DNA of 64,000 nt from Streptomyces sp. NBC_00344 (lineage in GTDB: Bacteria > Actinomycetota > Actinomycetes > Streptomycetales > Streptomycetaceae). Made by a program: the position numbers and the translations under genes. Below the pieces are notes generated by a model. That model worked only from the letters and a program-made list of their open reading frames with translations, did no database searches and was not told where the DNA came from. The first letter of the stretch is position 1; each line of letters opens with the position of its first letter. The stretch lies in contig NZ_CP107996.1 in assembly GCF_036088315.1 (NCBI RefSeq), positions 2,252,501-2,316,500 on the forward strand. Reading direction: 5' to 3'. This document shows positions 26,980 through 35,379 of the stretch, piece after piece.

Positions 26980-27621
26980 GTGACAGCCATCGAGCAGACC
27001 GAGGCAGCGCGCCCGCGGGGGACGCGGCTGCCGCGCCGCGCACGACGGAATCAGCTCCTGGGCGCTGCCCAGGAGGTCTTCGTCGCACAGGGTTACCACT
27101 CGGCGGCCATGGATGACATCGCCGAGCGGGCCGGTGTCAGCAAGCCCGTGCTCTACCAGCACTTCCCGGGCAAGCTCGACCTCTATCTGGCCCTTCTCGA
27201 CCAGCACTGCGAGTCGCTGCTCCAAGCGGTCCGCACGGCGCTGGCCTCGACGACGGACAACAAACAGCGCGTGGCGGCGACGATGGACGCCTACTTCGCG
27301 TATGTCCAGGAGGAGGGCGGCGCCTTCCGGCTGGTCTTCGAGTCCGATCTGACCAACGAGCCCGCCGTCCGGGAGCGCGTCGACCGGGTGTCGCTGCAGT
27401 GCGCGGAGGCGATCTCGGACGTCATCGCGGGTGACACCGGGCTCTCCAAGGAGGAGTCGATGCTGCTCGCCGTGGGCCTCGGCGGTGTGTCCCAGGTGGT
27501 CGCCCGCTACTGGCTCTCCAGCGAATCCGCCATCCCGCGGGACACCGCGGTCCAGCTCCTCACCTCGCTCGCCTGGCGCGGCATCGCAGGCTTCCCGCTG
27601 CACGGAACCGACCAGCACTGA
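26980..27621 (+). CDS. TetR-family transcriptional regulator
   Basis: A 213-residue TetR repressor. The N-terminal helix-turn-helix reads ARRNQLLGAAQEVFVAQGY then AAMDDIAERAGVSKPVLYQHFPGK, a textbook TetR sequence. The all-helical ligand domain is of normal length. GTG at 26980 has GGAGG 4 nt upstream, excluding the longer in-frame extension. In M. tuberculosis Rv3208, its likely equivalent, precedes the DUF3107 gene, as here. Ligand unknown. Confidence 0.92.
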   Translation: MTAIEQTEAARPRGTRLPRRARRNQLLGAAQEVFVAQGYHSAAMDDIAERAGVSKPVLYQHFPGKLDLYLALLDQHCESLLQAVRTALASTTDNKQRVAATMDAYFAYVQEEGGAFRLVFESDLTNEPAVRERVDRVSLQCAEAISDVIAGDTGLSKEESMLLAVGLGGVSQVVARYWLSSESAIPRDTAVQLLTSLAWRGIAGFPLHGTDQH

Positions 27622-27741
27622 GAGCCGCTGTTCGCTGCGGGCGTGCAGAGCGGGCGTCTTACCGGCCTTCGCACCCGGCTAATGTGTGGGGCGTACGGCG
27701 CGGCTGACCGCGCATCGCACGACCGTCGGAGGGACATAGCC

Positions 27742-27969
27742 GTGGAGGTCAAGATCGGCGTGCAGCACGCGCCCCGGGAGATCGTTCTGGAGAGCGGGCA
27801 GTCCGCCGAGGAGGTCGAGCGCGCGGTATCCGACGCGCTGGCCGGCAAGGCGCAGCTGCTCAGCCTCACGGACGACAAGGGCCGCAAGGTCCTGGTACCG
27901 GCCGACCGCATCGCCTACGTGGAGCTCGGCGAGCCGGCGGCCCGCCGGGTCGGCTTCGGCACGCTGTAG
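27742..27969 (+). CDS. DUF3107 family protein
   Basis: A 75-residue protein beginning VEVKIGVQHAPREIVLESGQ and ending RRVGFGTL, matching the actinobacterial DUF3107 family (M. tuberculosis TB9.4, Rv3208A). GTG at 27742 has CGGAGGG 8 nt upstream. Function unknown; the fixed position after the TetR gene suggests a linked role. Followed by a 20-bp perfect hairpin terminator. Confidence 0.88.
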   Translation: MEVKIGVQHAPREIVLESGQSAEEVERAVSDALAGKAQLLSLTDDKGRKVLVPADRIAYVELGEPAARRVGFGTL

Positions 27970-27991
27970 GCGCACGCGCGCAGGACGAACG

Positions 27992-28035
27992 ACGGGAACG
28001 GCCCGGCGGTCAACAGACCGCCGGGCCGTTCCCGT
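27992..28035 (+). terminator. Perfect 20-bp hairpin terminator
   Basis: The arms ACGGGAACGGCCCGGCGGTC (27992-28011) and its exact complement (28016-28035) flank the loop AACA, just after the DUF3107 stop codon. Confidence 0.88.
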
Positions 28036-28129
28036 ACGTGGTGGGTGGCGCCGGGGAAGGATTGCACGTCACGGGCATCGGGTAGGACCGGGCTACCACT
28101 GATACGCCGTGACCCGCGGGAGGGAAGAC

Positions 28130-28423
28130 ATGCTCTGGGAAGCCCTCGGTTCCGTACTGCTCGGCCTCGCACTGGCCTGGGCCGCAGCGCACACGATGCC
28201 GGCCCGGCTGCCGTCCGGGAGGGTGGTGTTCACCACCGGCCCGATCGGCACGCTCTTCGGTGCCCTGATCACCCATTCCGCACTCGGCCCGGGCCATGCC
28301 CTTGCCACGCTGCTCGGAGCGGTGGTGGTGGGTGCCGTGACGCTGTCGCTGCTGCTGCGCGGGCCCAGGTCCCTGGGCAGGCTGCCCTCCGACTCCCGGT
28401 CCTCGGTCTCGCCCGCCGGCTGA
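28130..28423 (+). CDS. Small membrane protein, unknown function
   Basis: A 97-residue protein with hydrophobic segments around EALGSVLLGLALAWAAAHTM, GTLFGALITHSALGPG and ATLLGAVVVGAVTLSLLL, so two to three membrane passes. ATG at 28130 has GGGAGG 6 nt upstream; an in-frame GTG at 28109 is less likely. No family recognised. It ends 14 nt before the convergent ferritin-like gene. Confidence 0.7.
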   Translation: MLWEALGSVLLGLALAWAAAHTMPARLPSGRVVFTTGPIGTLFGALITHSALGPGHALATLLGAVVVGAVTLSLLLRGPRSLGRLPSDSRSSVSPAG

Positions 28424-28437
28424 GGCGCCGACGACGC

Positions 28438-29214
28438 TCAGGCGGCCAGCCCCAGTGCGGCCATCCGCTTGGTGTGCGCCTCGGTGATCCGCGAGAACAT
28501 CCGCCCGACCTCCGCCAGGTCGAAGCCGTCGGCGACGCCTCCCACCAGCATCGTGGAGAGCGCGTCCCGGTCGGCGACCACGCGCTGCGCCTGGCTCAGT
28601 GCTTCGCCCATCAGCCGCCGGGCCCACAGCGCGAGCCGCCCGCCGACCCGGGGGTCCGCCTCGATCGCGGCGCGGACCTTCTCCACGGCGAAGTTTCCGT
28701 GGCCGGTGTCGTCGAGCACCGCGAGGACGAGTTCACGGGTGTCGGTGTCGAGCCTGGCCGCCACCTCACGGTAGAAGTCGCTCGCGATCGAGTCACCCAC
28801 GTATGCCTTGACCAGGCCCTCGAGCCAGTCGGACGGTGCGGTCTGGCGGTGGAAGTCGTCCAGGGCCTGCGCGAAGGGTTCCATGGAGGCCGTCGGCTCC
28901 ACGTCGATAGCCGACAGCCGGTCCGACAGCCGCTCGAAATGGGAGAACTCGGCCGACGCCATCTTCGCCAGCGCCGCCTTGTCACCGAGGCTGGGGGCGA
29001 GCTTCGCGTCCTCGGCGAGCCGCTCGAAGGCCGCAAGCTCGCCGTAGGCGAGCGCGCCGAGGAGATCCACGACCGCTGCGTGGTACCTCGGGTCGGCCGA
29101 AGCCGTGATCCAGTCCTGGGCGGCGATTCCAGTGGGTGCGTTGGCGGTGTCAGACGTCTCCATGAACCGCACAATAGCGGGGCGGACGCGGTGTGCAGGG
29201 GGTCGGTCAGCCAC
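28438..29214 (-). CDS. Ferritin-like fold protein
   Basis: A protein of 258 residues from GTG 29214, or 241 from ATG 29163. Paired helical metal-ligand motifs are visible: GELAAFERLAEDAKLA and SAEFSHFERLSDRL (E-x2-H type), with further E/H positions in VGDSIASDFYREVAARL. This is the di-iron ferritin-like or tRNA hydroxylase (MiaE-like) fold. GTG 29214 has a strong GGGAGG 5 nt upstream, so I prefer it; the ATG lies behind TATTGT and could be a leaderless start. It sits next to the DEAD-box gene, divergently, as Rv3210c does beside Rv3211. Confidence 0.82.
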   Translation of the reverse strand: MADRPPAHRVRPAIVRFMETSDTANAPTGIAAQDWITASADPRYHAAVVDLLGALAYGELAAFERLAEDAKLAPSLGDKAALAKMASAEFSHFERLSDRLSAIDVEPTASMEPFAQALDDFHRQTAPSDWLEGLVKAYVGDSIASDFYREVAARLDTDTRELVLAVLDDTGHGNFAVEKVRAAIEADPRVGGRLALWARRLMGEALSQAQRVVADRDALSTMLVGGVADGFDLAEVGRMFSRITEAHTKRMAALGLAA

Positions 29215-29485
29215 TGTGGCCTCCCTCTCCTTATGAAATGGCTCAACACACCTGCGCGATTTGGGGGTACAGTGGTAATGCGCCTGCCGAATGTTTGGCA
29301 TGCCATTTGAATGAGGATGCCCGGTCGGTGGCCCGATCGGCTCCACCTGACCGCCCTCACCATTCCGATGTGAGGGGCCCCCTCAGCGGCACGAGCGCTT
29401 GAGCGAAGGCAGTGGTCCCGCGCTAGCCGGCACGGTACGACCCCCTTGTTCGCCTCGGACCGCGTCTCACAGAAGAGGCAGCACC

Positions 29486-31390
29486 CTGACTACGTTCCGA
29501 GACCTCGGCATTCTTACCGAGACCGCCGAAGCCCTTGAGGCTGTCGGCATCACGTCCCCCTTCCCCATCCAGGAGATGACGCTCCCTGTAGCGCTCTCCG
29601 GCTCCGACGTCATCGGCCAGGCCAAGACCGGCACCGGCAAGACGCTCGGCTTCGGCCTTCCCCTCCTGGAGCGCGTCACCGTCCCCGCGGACGTCGAGGC
29701 CGGCCGGGCGAAGCCCGACAAGCTGACCGACGCCCCCCAGGCGCTCGTCGTCGTGCCGACCCGTGAGCTCTGCCAGCAGGTCACCAACGACCTGCAGACC
29801 GCGGGCAAGGTCCGTAACGTCCGAGTGCTCGCCATTTACGGAGGCCGGGCGTACGAACCGCAGGTCGAGGCCCTGAAGAAGGGCGTCGACATCATTGTCG
29901 GCACCCCGGGCCGGCTGCTCGACCTGGCAGGTCAGAAGAAGCTCAACCTCGGTCACATCCGCGCTCTTGTCCTCGACGAGGCCGACGAGATGCTCGACCT
30001 CGGCTTCCTCCCGGACGTCGAGCGGATCATGGGCATGCTGCCGCCGAAGCGCCAGACCATGCTGTTCTCCGCGACGATGCCCGGTGCGGTCATCGGACTG
30101 GCCCGGCGTTACATGTCACAGCCCACCCACATCCGGGCGACATCGCCCGACGGTGAGGGCCAGACAGTCGCGAACATCACCCAGCACATCTTCCGCGCCC
30201 ACTCCATGGACAAGCCGGAGCTCGTCTCCCGGATCCTCCAGGCGGAGGGCCGCGGCCTCGCGATGATCTTCTGTCGCACCAAGCGCACCGCCGCCGACAT
30301 CGCCGAGCAGCTCGCCACCCGCGGCTTCGCCTCAGGCGCGGTCCACGGCGACCTCGGCCAGGGCGCCCGTGAGCAGGCGTTGCGCGCCTTCCGCAACGGC
30401 AAGGTCGACGTCCTGGTCTGCACCGACGTCGCGGCCCGCGGCATCGACGTCGACGATGTGACGCACGTCATCAACTACCAGTCCCCCGAGGACGAGAAGA
30501 CCTATCTCCACCGCATCGGCCGCACCGGCCGCGCGGGCAAGTCGGGTACCGCGATCACGCTGGTCGACTGGGACGACATCCCGCGCTGGAAGCTGATCAA
30601 CAAGGCGCTGGACCTGCCCTTCGACGAGCCCGAGGAGACGTACTCCACATCGAGCCACCTCTACGAGCTGCTCTCCATCCCGGTCGGCACCAAGGGCGTT
30701 CTGCCGCGTGCGGACCGCACCCGTGCCGGGCTCGGCGCGGAGGCCGTGGAGGATCTGGGCGAGACCGGTGGCCGCGGCCGCAAGGCGTCCGCCGCCGCAC
30801 CAGCTGTCAGGGAGGAGCGCGCGCCGCGTACTCCCCGTCAGCGGCGGCGCACCCGCAGCGGTTCTCCGCTGGCGGAGCCCACAGCGACGATCACCGATGT
30901 GGCCGAGCCGGTACAGCCTGCACCGGAGGCCGATGAGCCGCGCACGCCTCGCCGCCGGCGCCGTACCCGGGCGAACGCGGCAGACTCCGGCGCCCAGACG
31001 GTGGTGGCGGAAGCGGCGGTCGCGGCCCCTCCGGCGGAGGCCGCCGAGGCCGTCGCCGTGAAGCCCAGGCGCACCCGCACCCGCGCCAAGGCCACCGACA
31101 CCACGGCAACAGCCCCGGCCACCGCAACAGCGGAAGCCACCGAAACCGCCACCGAAAAGCCCAAGCGCACCCGCACCCGCGCCAAGGCCACCGACACCAC
31201 GGCAACAGCCCCGGCCACCGCAACAGCGGAAGCCACCGAAACCGCCACCGAAAAGCCCAAGCGCACCCGCACCCGCGCCAAGGCCACCGACACCACGGCA
31301 ACAGCCCCGGCCACCGCAACAGCGGAGGACGCGGAAGCGAAGCCCCGGCGGCGCAGGGCCCGCGCGCCCAAGGCACAGCCGGAGAGCTGA
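29486..31390 (+). CDS. DEAD-box RNA helicase with repetitive basic tail
   Basis: A 634-residue RhlE/CsdA-like RNA helicase. Motifs in order: Q motif PFPIQEM, AKTGTGKT, PTRELCQQV, TPGRLLD, DEADEMLD, SATMP, ARGIDVDDV and HRIGRTGRAG. The tail after residue 420 is basic and low complexity, with RTRTRAKAT units repeated by a 96-bp tandem repeat. It probably binds RNA nonspecifically. No ATG, GTG or TTG sits at the conserved N-terminus; CTG at 29486 has GAGG 7 nt upstream and is my start. A TTG at 29399 would add 29 residues but lacks a good ribosome site. Confidence 0.92.
   Translation: MTTFRDLGILTETAEALEAVGITSPFPIQEMTLPVALSGSDVIGQAKTGTGKTLGFGLPLLERVTVPADVEAGRAKPDKLTDAPQALVVVPTRELCQQVTNDLQTAGKVRNVRVLAIYGGRAYEPQVEALKKGVDIIVGTPGRLLDLAGQKKLNLGHIRALVLDEADEMLDLGFLPDVERIMGMLPPKRQTMLFSATMPGAVIGLARRYMSQPTHIRATSPDGEGQTVANITQHIFRAHSMDKPELVSRILQAEGRGLAMIFCRTKRTAADIAEQLATRGFASGAVHGDLGQGAREQALRAFRNGKVDVLVCTDVAARGIDVDDVTHVINYQSPEDEKTYLHRIGRTGRAGKSGTAITLVDWDDIPRWKLINKALDLPFDEPEETYSTSSHLYELLSIPVGTKGVLPRADRTRAGLGAEAVEDLGETGGRGRKASAAAPAVREERAPRTPRQRRRTRSGSPLAEPTATITDVAEPVQPAPEADEPRTPRRRRRTRANAADSGAQTVVAEAAVAAPPAEAAEAVAVKPRRTRTRAKATDTTATAPATATAEATETATEKPKRTRTRAKATDTTATAPATATAEATETATEKPKRTRTRAKATDTTATAPATATAEDAEAKPRRRRARAPKAQPES
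31061..31327 (+). repeat. 96-bp tandem repeat within the helicase tail (about 2.8 copies)
   Basis: Units begin at 31061, 31157 and 31253. Copies are almost identical in DNA; the clearest difference is AGG versus AAG in the third codon. Each encodes 32 residues containing KPKRTRTRAKAT followed by Thr/Ala-rich sequence. The third unit is truncated before the closing Lys/Arg-rich end. Near identity of synonymous sites implies recent expansion. Confidence 0.92.
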
Positions 31391-31401
31391 TCTCCCCGGT
31401 C

Positions 31402-31439
31402 CCGGTGGCCCGGTCCCTGCACAGGGGCCGGGCCACCGG
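31402..31439 (+). terminator. Hairpin terminator after the DEAD-box gene
   Basis: CCGGTGGCCCGGTCCCT (31402-31418) pairs with AGGGGCCGGGCCACCGG (31423-31439), with one G-U pair and a 4-nt loop. Confidence 0.8.
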
Positions 31440-31493
31440 TGTGTCCGGGGAGCCCGGAGGACGTGCGTCGGGCTCTCCCGTTAGCCTCGTCCC

Positions 31494-32354
31494 ATGAGCA
31501 GGCCTGCGACCTTCACCCCGCCCCCCGGAACCCGCTCCCGCCTTCTCCGCACCACCCGGGGAACCTTCGCCACTCTCGAAGCGCCTCCCAGCGCGCCCGG
31601 CAAGGGGACAGCGCTGCTGCTCCCCGGCTTCACGGGCAGCAAGGAGGACTTCATCGCCATGCTCCAGCCACTGGCCGCCGCCGGTTACCGCGTCATCTCC
31701 GTGGATGGGCGCGGCCAGTACGAATCCACCGGACCTGACAGCCAAGACGCCTATGCACAGGGCGAGTTGGCTCTGGATGTGCTGGCGCAGACAGCGGCCA
31801 CGGGCGACCGGGTGCATCTGGTGGGACATTCGCTCGGGGGGCAGATCGCCCGCGCCGCCGTGCTTCTCGACGCCGGTCCCTTCCGGTCGCTGACACTGAT
31901 GTCGTCCGGGCCCGCCAGGGTCACCGAGACGCAGCGGCAGAAAGTGCGGATGCTGAGCGAGGCACTCGCCGTGATGGACATGGGACAGGTGTGGGAGGCG
32001 ATGCGCGCGATGGACCCCCCGCAGGATGCCGACGACCCGGACGCCCACCCGAACGGGAACACGCCCGCACTGCGCAGGCGCTGGCTGATGCATCGCCCGG
32101 CCCAGCTGATCGCCACCGGGCGGCAGTTGACCGTCGAGCCGGACCGGGTGGACGAACTGGCAGCCCTGCCGCTGCCCAAGCATGTGGTCTCCGGCGAACG
32201 CGACGACACCTGGCCGGTGCCCCTGCTCGACGAGATGGCCGTCCGGCTGGGGGCCCGGCGCAGCATCATCGAAGGCGCCGAGCACTCACCCAACACCGAC
32301 CGGCCCGCCAGGACCGCCGAGGCGCTGGCCGACTTCTGGGACGCGCAGCACTGA
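31494..32354 (+). CDS. Alpha/beta hydrolase
   Basis: A 286-residue cytosolic hydrolase with LLPGFTGSKEDF, SVDGRGQYES, nucleophile elbow GHSLGGQIA, an acid in SGERDDTWP and His in GAEHSPNTD. Its substrate is unknown. The ATG follows TAGCCT by 7 nt with no ribosome site, a typical leaderless arrangement here. Confidence 0.85.
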   Translation: MSRPATFTPPPGTRSRLLRTTRGTFATLEAPPSAPGKGTALLLPGFTGSKEDFIAMLQPLAAAGYRVISVDGRGQYESTGPDSQDAYAQGELALDVLAQTAATGDRVHLVGHSLGGQIARAAVLLDAGPFRSLTLMSSGPARVTETQRQKVRMLSEALAVMDMGQVWEAMRAMDPPQDADDPDAHPNGNTPALRRRWLMHRPAQLIATGRQLTVEPDRVDELAALPLPKHVVSGERDDTWPVPLLDEMAVRLGARRSIIEGAEHSPNTDRPARTAEALADFWDAQH

Positions 32355-32371
32355 GGCGACCGCGGCCGCGT

Positions 32372-33259
32372 TCAGTACTGCGACTGCAGATGGTTCCAGA
32401 AGCCGTCCCGCAGTGCCCGTCGCAGATCTCCGTGCCCGCGCAGCGACCGCTGGAGCAGCTTCTCGGCCTCGACCAGCAGATCCTGGTCCACCGGGCCCGG
32501 CAGATAGGGGCGGCCCGGCAGCAGTTCGGCCAGCGTCTGACGGCCGCGCTCCGACAGCCAGGTCGCCGCGATCTGCGCACCGACGAAGCGGACGTCGTCG
32601 CGGGAGGGCGGCGGTGTGGCGTCCTCGTAGACGGTCACCGGGCGCCGGACGACGTACGGCTTCCAGAAGTCGAGATCGAAGGTCCGCTGGCTGTCGACCT
32701 CCCAGAGCAGGGGCTCGGCCTGGTTACGGCCCTCCCCCGCCTCGATGCCCCAGAGATGGACCCTGGCGCCGTATCCCTGCGCGGCCTCCACGGCTGAGAC
32801 CAGGTCCTCGTCACCTCCGACCAGGGCCGCGTCGCTGATCGCGCGGTGCCTGGCGAGAGACTCCAGGTCCGTGCGGATCAGCGAGTCGACGCCCTTCTGC
32901 TGGTTGTTCGCGTTGAGATTGCCCAGCCGGACCTTGACGTCGGGCAGTTCGGCGATGGACTGCTGTTCCGGGGTGTGGATACGGCGGCGGGCTCCGTCGT
33001 ACCAGTACACCCGGAGCAGCCGGCTGTCCGCGAAGATCGTCCGGGCCTTGTCGATGAACGCCTCGATCAGACCCTCCGCATCGAGGTCGAAGGATCGGCG
33101 GTCCTCGTTGCCGGTGACCAGCAGGCCGGCGGCCGCGTACACGTACCCGGCGTCGACGAAGATCGCGTGGGTCGACGGTGTCTTGGACACCTCGGACAGC
33201 ACGCGCTGGAGTAGCTCGTTGGTGCGCTGCAGCTGAGCGCTGATATCAGGATCGTTCAT
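32372..33259 (-). CDS. NYN-domain (PIN-like) putative ribonuclease
   Basis: A 295-residue protein. The N-terminal NYN domain has the acidic active-site residues expected of PIN-like nucleases: IFVDAGYVYAAAG, RVYWYDGA, KGVDSLIRTDL and ALVGGDEDLVSAV. The C-terminal 100 residues, with RDDVRFVGAQIAATWL, are probably a LOTUS/OST-HTH-like or other accessory domain. It likely acts on RNA. ATG 33259 is the conserved start; the upstream in-frame extension lacks support. Confidence 0.82.
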   Translation of the reverse strand: MNDPDISAQLQRTNELLQRVLSEVSKTPSTHAIFVDAGYVYAAAGLLVTGNEDRRSFDLDAEGLIEAFIDKARTIFADSRLLRVYWYDGARRRIHTPEQQSIAELPDVKVRLGNLNANNQQKGVDSLIRTDLESLARHRAISDAALVGGDEDLVSAVEAAQGYGARVHLWGIEAGEGRNQAEPLLWEVDSQRTFDLDFWKPYVVRRPVTVYEDATPPPSRDDVRFVGAQIAATWLSERGRQTLAELLPGRPYLPGPVDQDLLVEAEKLLQRSLRGHGDLRRALRDGFWNHLQSQY

Positions 33260-33517
33260 ACGGGCTTCATTGTCCGTGCCGTCACGCAACGAGCACAACC
33301 TGTCGCACTACCCATGAGTAGTTAGGCTCCCGAAAATTTTCTTTAGCGTAGGGAATGTTTGCTGTAGGCAAGCCGTTGTCTCCTGTGGAGCGTGCCGCAC
33401 TTCCATCACGCAATCCACTCTTTACGGATGGGCAACCGTCCGGACGCCGCGCGGGAGAAGACTGATGTCCCGCACCAGTAGTTCTCCTAGCAGGAGGATC
33501 AGACGAAGGGAGAAGCC

Positions 33518-33670
33518 TTGCGCTTCGAAATCATGCGACTCAATGATGTCGATGGAACCGCCATGGACAGCACCGTCGTAGACGCCGCCTCCGTCAACCG
33601 GATCGTGCAGCAGGCTGCCGCAATCGGCCAGCGCATCTACATCCGCCCGGCCGAGACCTCGGCCTTGTAA
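33518..33670 (+). CDS. 50-residue small protein, unknown function
   Basis: TTG at 33518 has GGGAG 5 nt upstream. The product begins LRFEIMRLNDVDGTAMDSTV and ends YIRPAETSAL; it contains a short amphipathic helix (VNRIVQQAAAIGQRIY) and no hydrophobic segment. A strong terminator follows, so it has its own transcription unit. The 250-nt region upstream is AT-rich for this genome (CGAAAATTTTCTTTAGCGTAG at 33332-33352), consistent with a promoter. I do not recognise a family. Confidence 0.72.
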   Translation: MRFEIMRLNDVDGTAMDSTVVDAASVNRIVQQAAAIGQRIYIRPAETSAL

Positions 33671-33725
33671 CACCGTAAGAGCAAGAGACGAAGAAGTACG
33701 CGACGAAGAGGTATACGACAGGACG

Positions 33726-33757
33726 AAGCGCCCCCGTGCCGATGCACGGGGGCGCTT
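33726..33757. terminator. Perfect 14-bp hairpin terminator
   Basis: AAGCGCCCCCGTGC (33726-33739) and its exact complement (33744-33757) flank CGAT. It lies between the 50-codon gene and the convergent marC gene and ends in TT, so it may serve both. Confidence 0.85.
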
Positions 33758-33785
33758 GTGCGTCGCGGGCGCTCCGGCGGACAGC

Positions 33786-34391
33786 TCAGCCGCCCTTGAT
33801 GACCTGGGTGACACCGTTGATGATCTGCTGGACCGCGATGGCGGACAGCATCATCCCGGCCAGCCGCGTGACCAGCACCACACCACCGTCCTTGATCACC
33901 CGGATGATGAGCAGCGAATACCGCATGGTCACCCAGAGCACCACGTGCATCGCCACGATCGCCGCCCAGACGGAGACCTGCGCGGACCCGGTGCCCGCGT
34001 GCTGCACCGCGAGGATCACCGAGACGATGGCACCGGGCCCCGCGAGCAGCGGCATGCCCAGCGGGACGAGTGCCACATTGACGTCCTTGGTCTGCGTCGG
34101 CTCGTCGGTCTTGCCGGTGAGCAGATCGAGCGCGATGAGCAGCAGCAGCAGTCCGCCCGCGATCATCAGGGCGGGCACGGACACATGCAGATAGTCGAGG
34201 ATCTGCTGGCCGAGGACGCCGAAGACGGCGATGACCCCGAAGGCCACGGCCACGGCCTGCCAGGCCATCCGGCGCTGCACCTTGGCGGGGCGGCCCGCGG
34301 TGAGAGCGAGGAAGATCGGGGTGATCCCCGGCGGATCCATGATCACAAAAAGCGTGACAAAGAGGGATCCGAAAACGGCAACGTCGAACAC
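33786..34391 (-). CDS. marC: MarC-family integral membrane protein
   Basis: A 201-residue protein of six membrane segments. Family motifs include FVIMDPPGITPIFLALT near the N-terminus and LVPLGMPLLAGPGAIVSVI in the middle. MarC proteins have no agreed transport substrate, and the antibiotic-resistance link of the name is not supported in E. coli. GTG at 34391 has AAGG 8 nt upstream. It is co-oriented with the PHP gene 52 nt upstream. Confidence 0.9.
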   Translation of the reverse strand: MFDVAVFGSLFVTLFVIMDPPGITPIFLALTAGRPAKVQRRMAWQAVAVAFGVIAVFGVLGQQILDYLHVSVPALMIAGGLLLLLIALDLLTGKTDEPTQTKDVNVALVPLGMPLLAGPGAIVSVILAVQHAGTGSAQVSVWAAIVAMHVVLWVTMRYSLLIIRVIKDGGVVLVTRLAGMMLSAIAVQQIINGVTQVIKGG

Positions 34392-34443
34392 AGTGAGGGC
34401 CTTGCTTCAGTGAAGAGGGTGGGGAGGAGGGAGGGAGCGGTGC

Positions 34444-35307
34444 TTACGCGGAGTGTCCGCCGGCGCCCGGCACCGGGAAGGCGCCGGTCGCGCGCCGGGT
34501 GATCTCTCCGTACACCTCGGGATCCGTGGTGCACGCGCCGAGCTCCACGAACTTGCGGCTGCCGTGGTAATCGCTGGATCCCGTGGTCAGCAGACCCAGA
34601 TCGCCGGCAAGGTCGCGCAGTGCGGCCCTGGTGGGCTCGTCATGGTCCATGTGATCGACCTCGACACCGTCCAGTCCGGCGGCCGCGAGATCGGCCAGGG
34701 CGGACTCCGGTACCACCCGGCCCCGCTTGACGGCCCGCGGGTGCGCGAGGACGGTGACGCCACCGGCCTGCTTGACCAGCCGGATCGCCGTGAAGGGGTC
34801 GAGCTCGTGCTTCTCCGCGTACGCCCGGCCGCCGTCGGCCAGCCAATCGGCCGTGAAGGCGTCCGAAACGGTGTCCACGACACCCAGTTCGACCAGCGCG
34901 GTGGCGATGTGCGGGCGGCCGAGCGAGGCATCACCCGCGATGCGCGCCACTTGGTCCCAGGTGATCGGCACCCCGAGTTCCTGAAGCTTGACTACCATGC
35001 TCCGGGCCCGCGGGACGCGGTCGTCCCTCACGAGTTTGCGCTCGCGCAGGAACTCCGGCTCTTCGGGGTCGAAGAGATACGCGAGCATGTGCACCCCGGT
35101 CCCGTCGAGCCGGCAGGAGAGCTCGGCGCCGGTGACCAGGGTCAGCCCCGCGGGCAGGGCGGCGACCGCCTCGGCATGGCCGCGGGTCGAGTCGTGGTCG
35201 GTCAGCGCCACCACGTCCAGCCCGGCCGCAGAGGCGTTGCGCACCAGTTCGGCGGGGGTGTCCGTACCGTCGGACGCCCGGGAGTGGGTGTGCAGGTCGA
35301 TGCGCAC
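34444..35307 (-). CDS. PHP-domain phosphoesterase (YciV/RNase AM type)
   Basis: A 287-residue metal-dependent phosphoesterase. The PHP metal ligands are seen in RIDLHTHSRASDGT, VALTDHDSTRG, TGAELSC, GRPHIA, VLAHPRA and TTGSSDYHG. This is the arrangement of E. coli YciV (RNase AM), which degrades 5'-phosphorylated oligonucleotides and 3',5'-bisphosphates. GTG 35307 is required to include the first HxH. Confidence 0.88.
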   Translation of the reverse strand: MRIDLHTHSRASDGTDTPAELVRNASAAGLDVVALTDHDSTRGHAEAVAALPAGLTLVTGAELSCRLDGTGVHMLAYLFDPEEPEFLRERKLVRDDRVPRARSMVVKLQELGVPITWDQVARIAGDASLGRPHIATALVELGVVDTVSDAFTADWLADGGRAYAEKHELDPFTAIRLVKQAGGVTVLAHPRAVKRGRVVPESALADLAAAGLDGVEVDHMDHDEPTRAALRDLAGDLGLLTTGSSDYHGSRKFVELGACTTDPEVYGEITRRATGAFPVPGAGGHSA

Positions 35308-35379
35308 GACGCGGGACTCCGGGGCTCAGGGACGTAAGGGGGGACGCTCCAGGATAACCGCCGCGCGGGCATGTCCTGG

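Noticed and set aside
30891..32285. 464-codon minus-strand frame with repeated residues
   Set aside because: Reverse-complement shadow of the 96-bp repeats in the DEAD-box gene and the next hydrolase.
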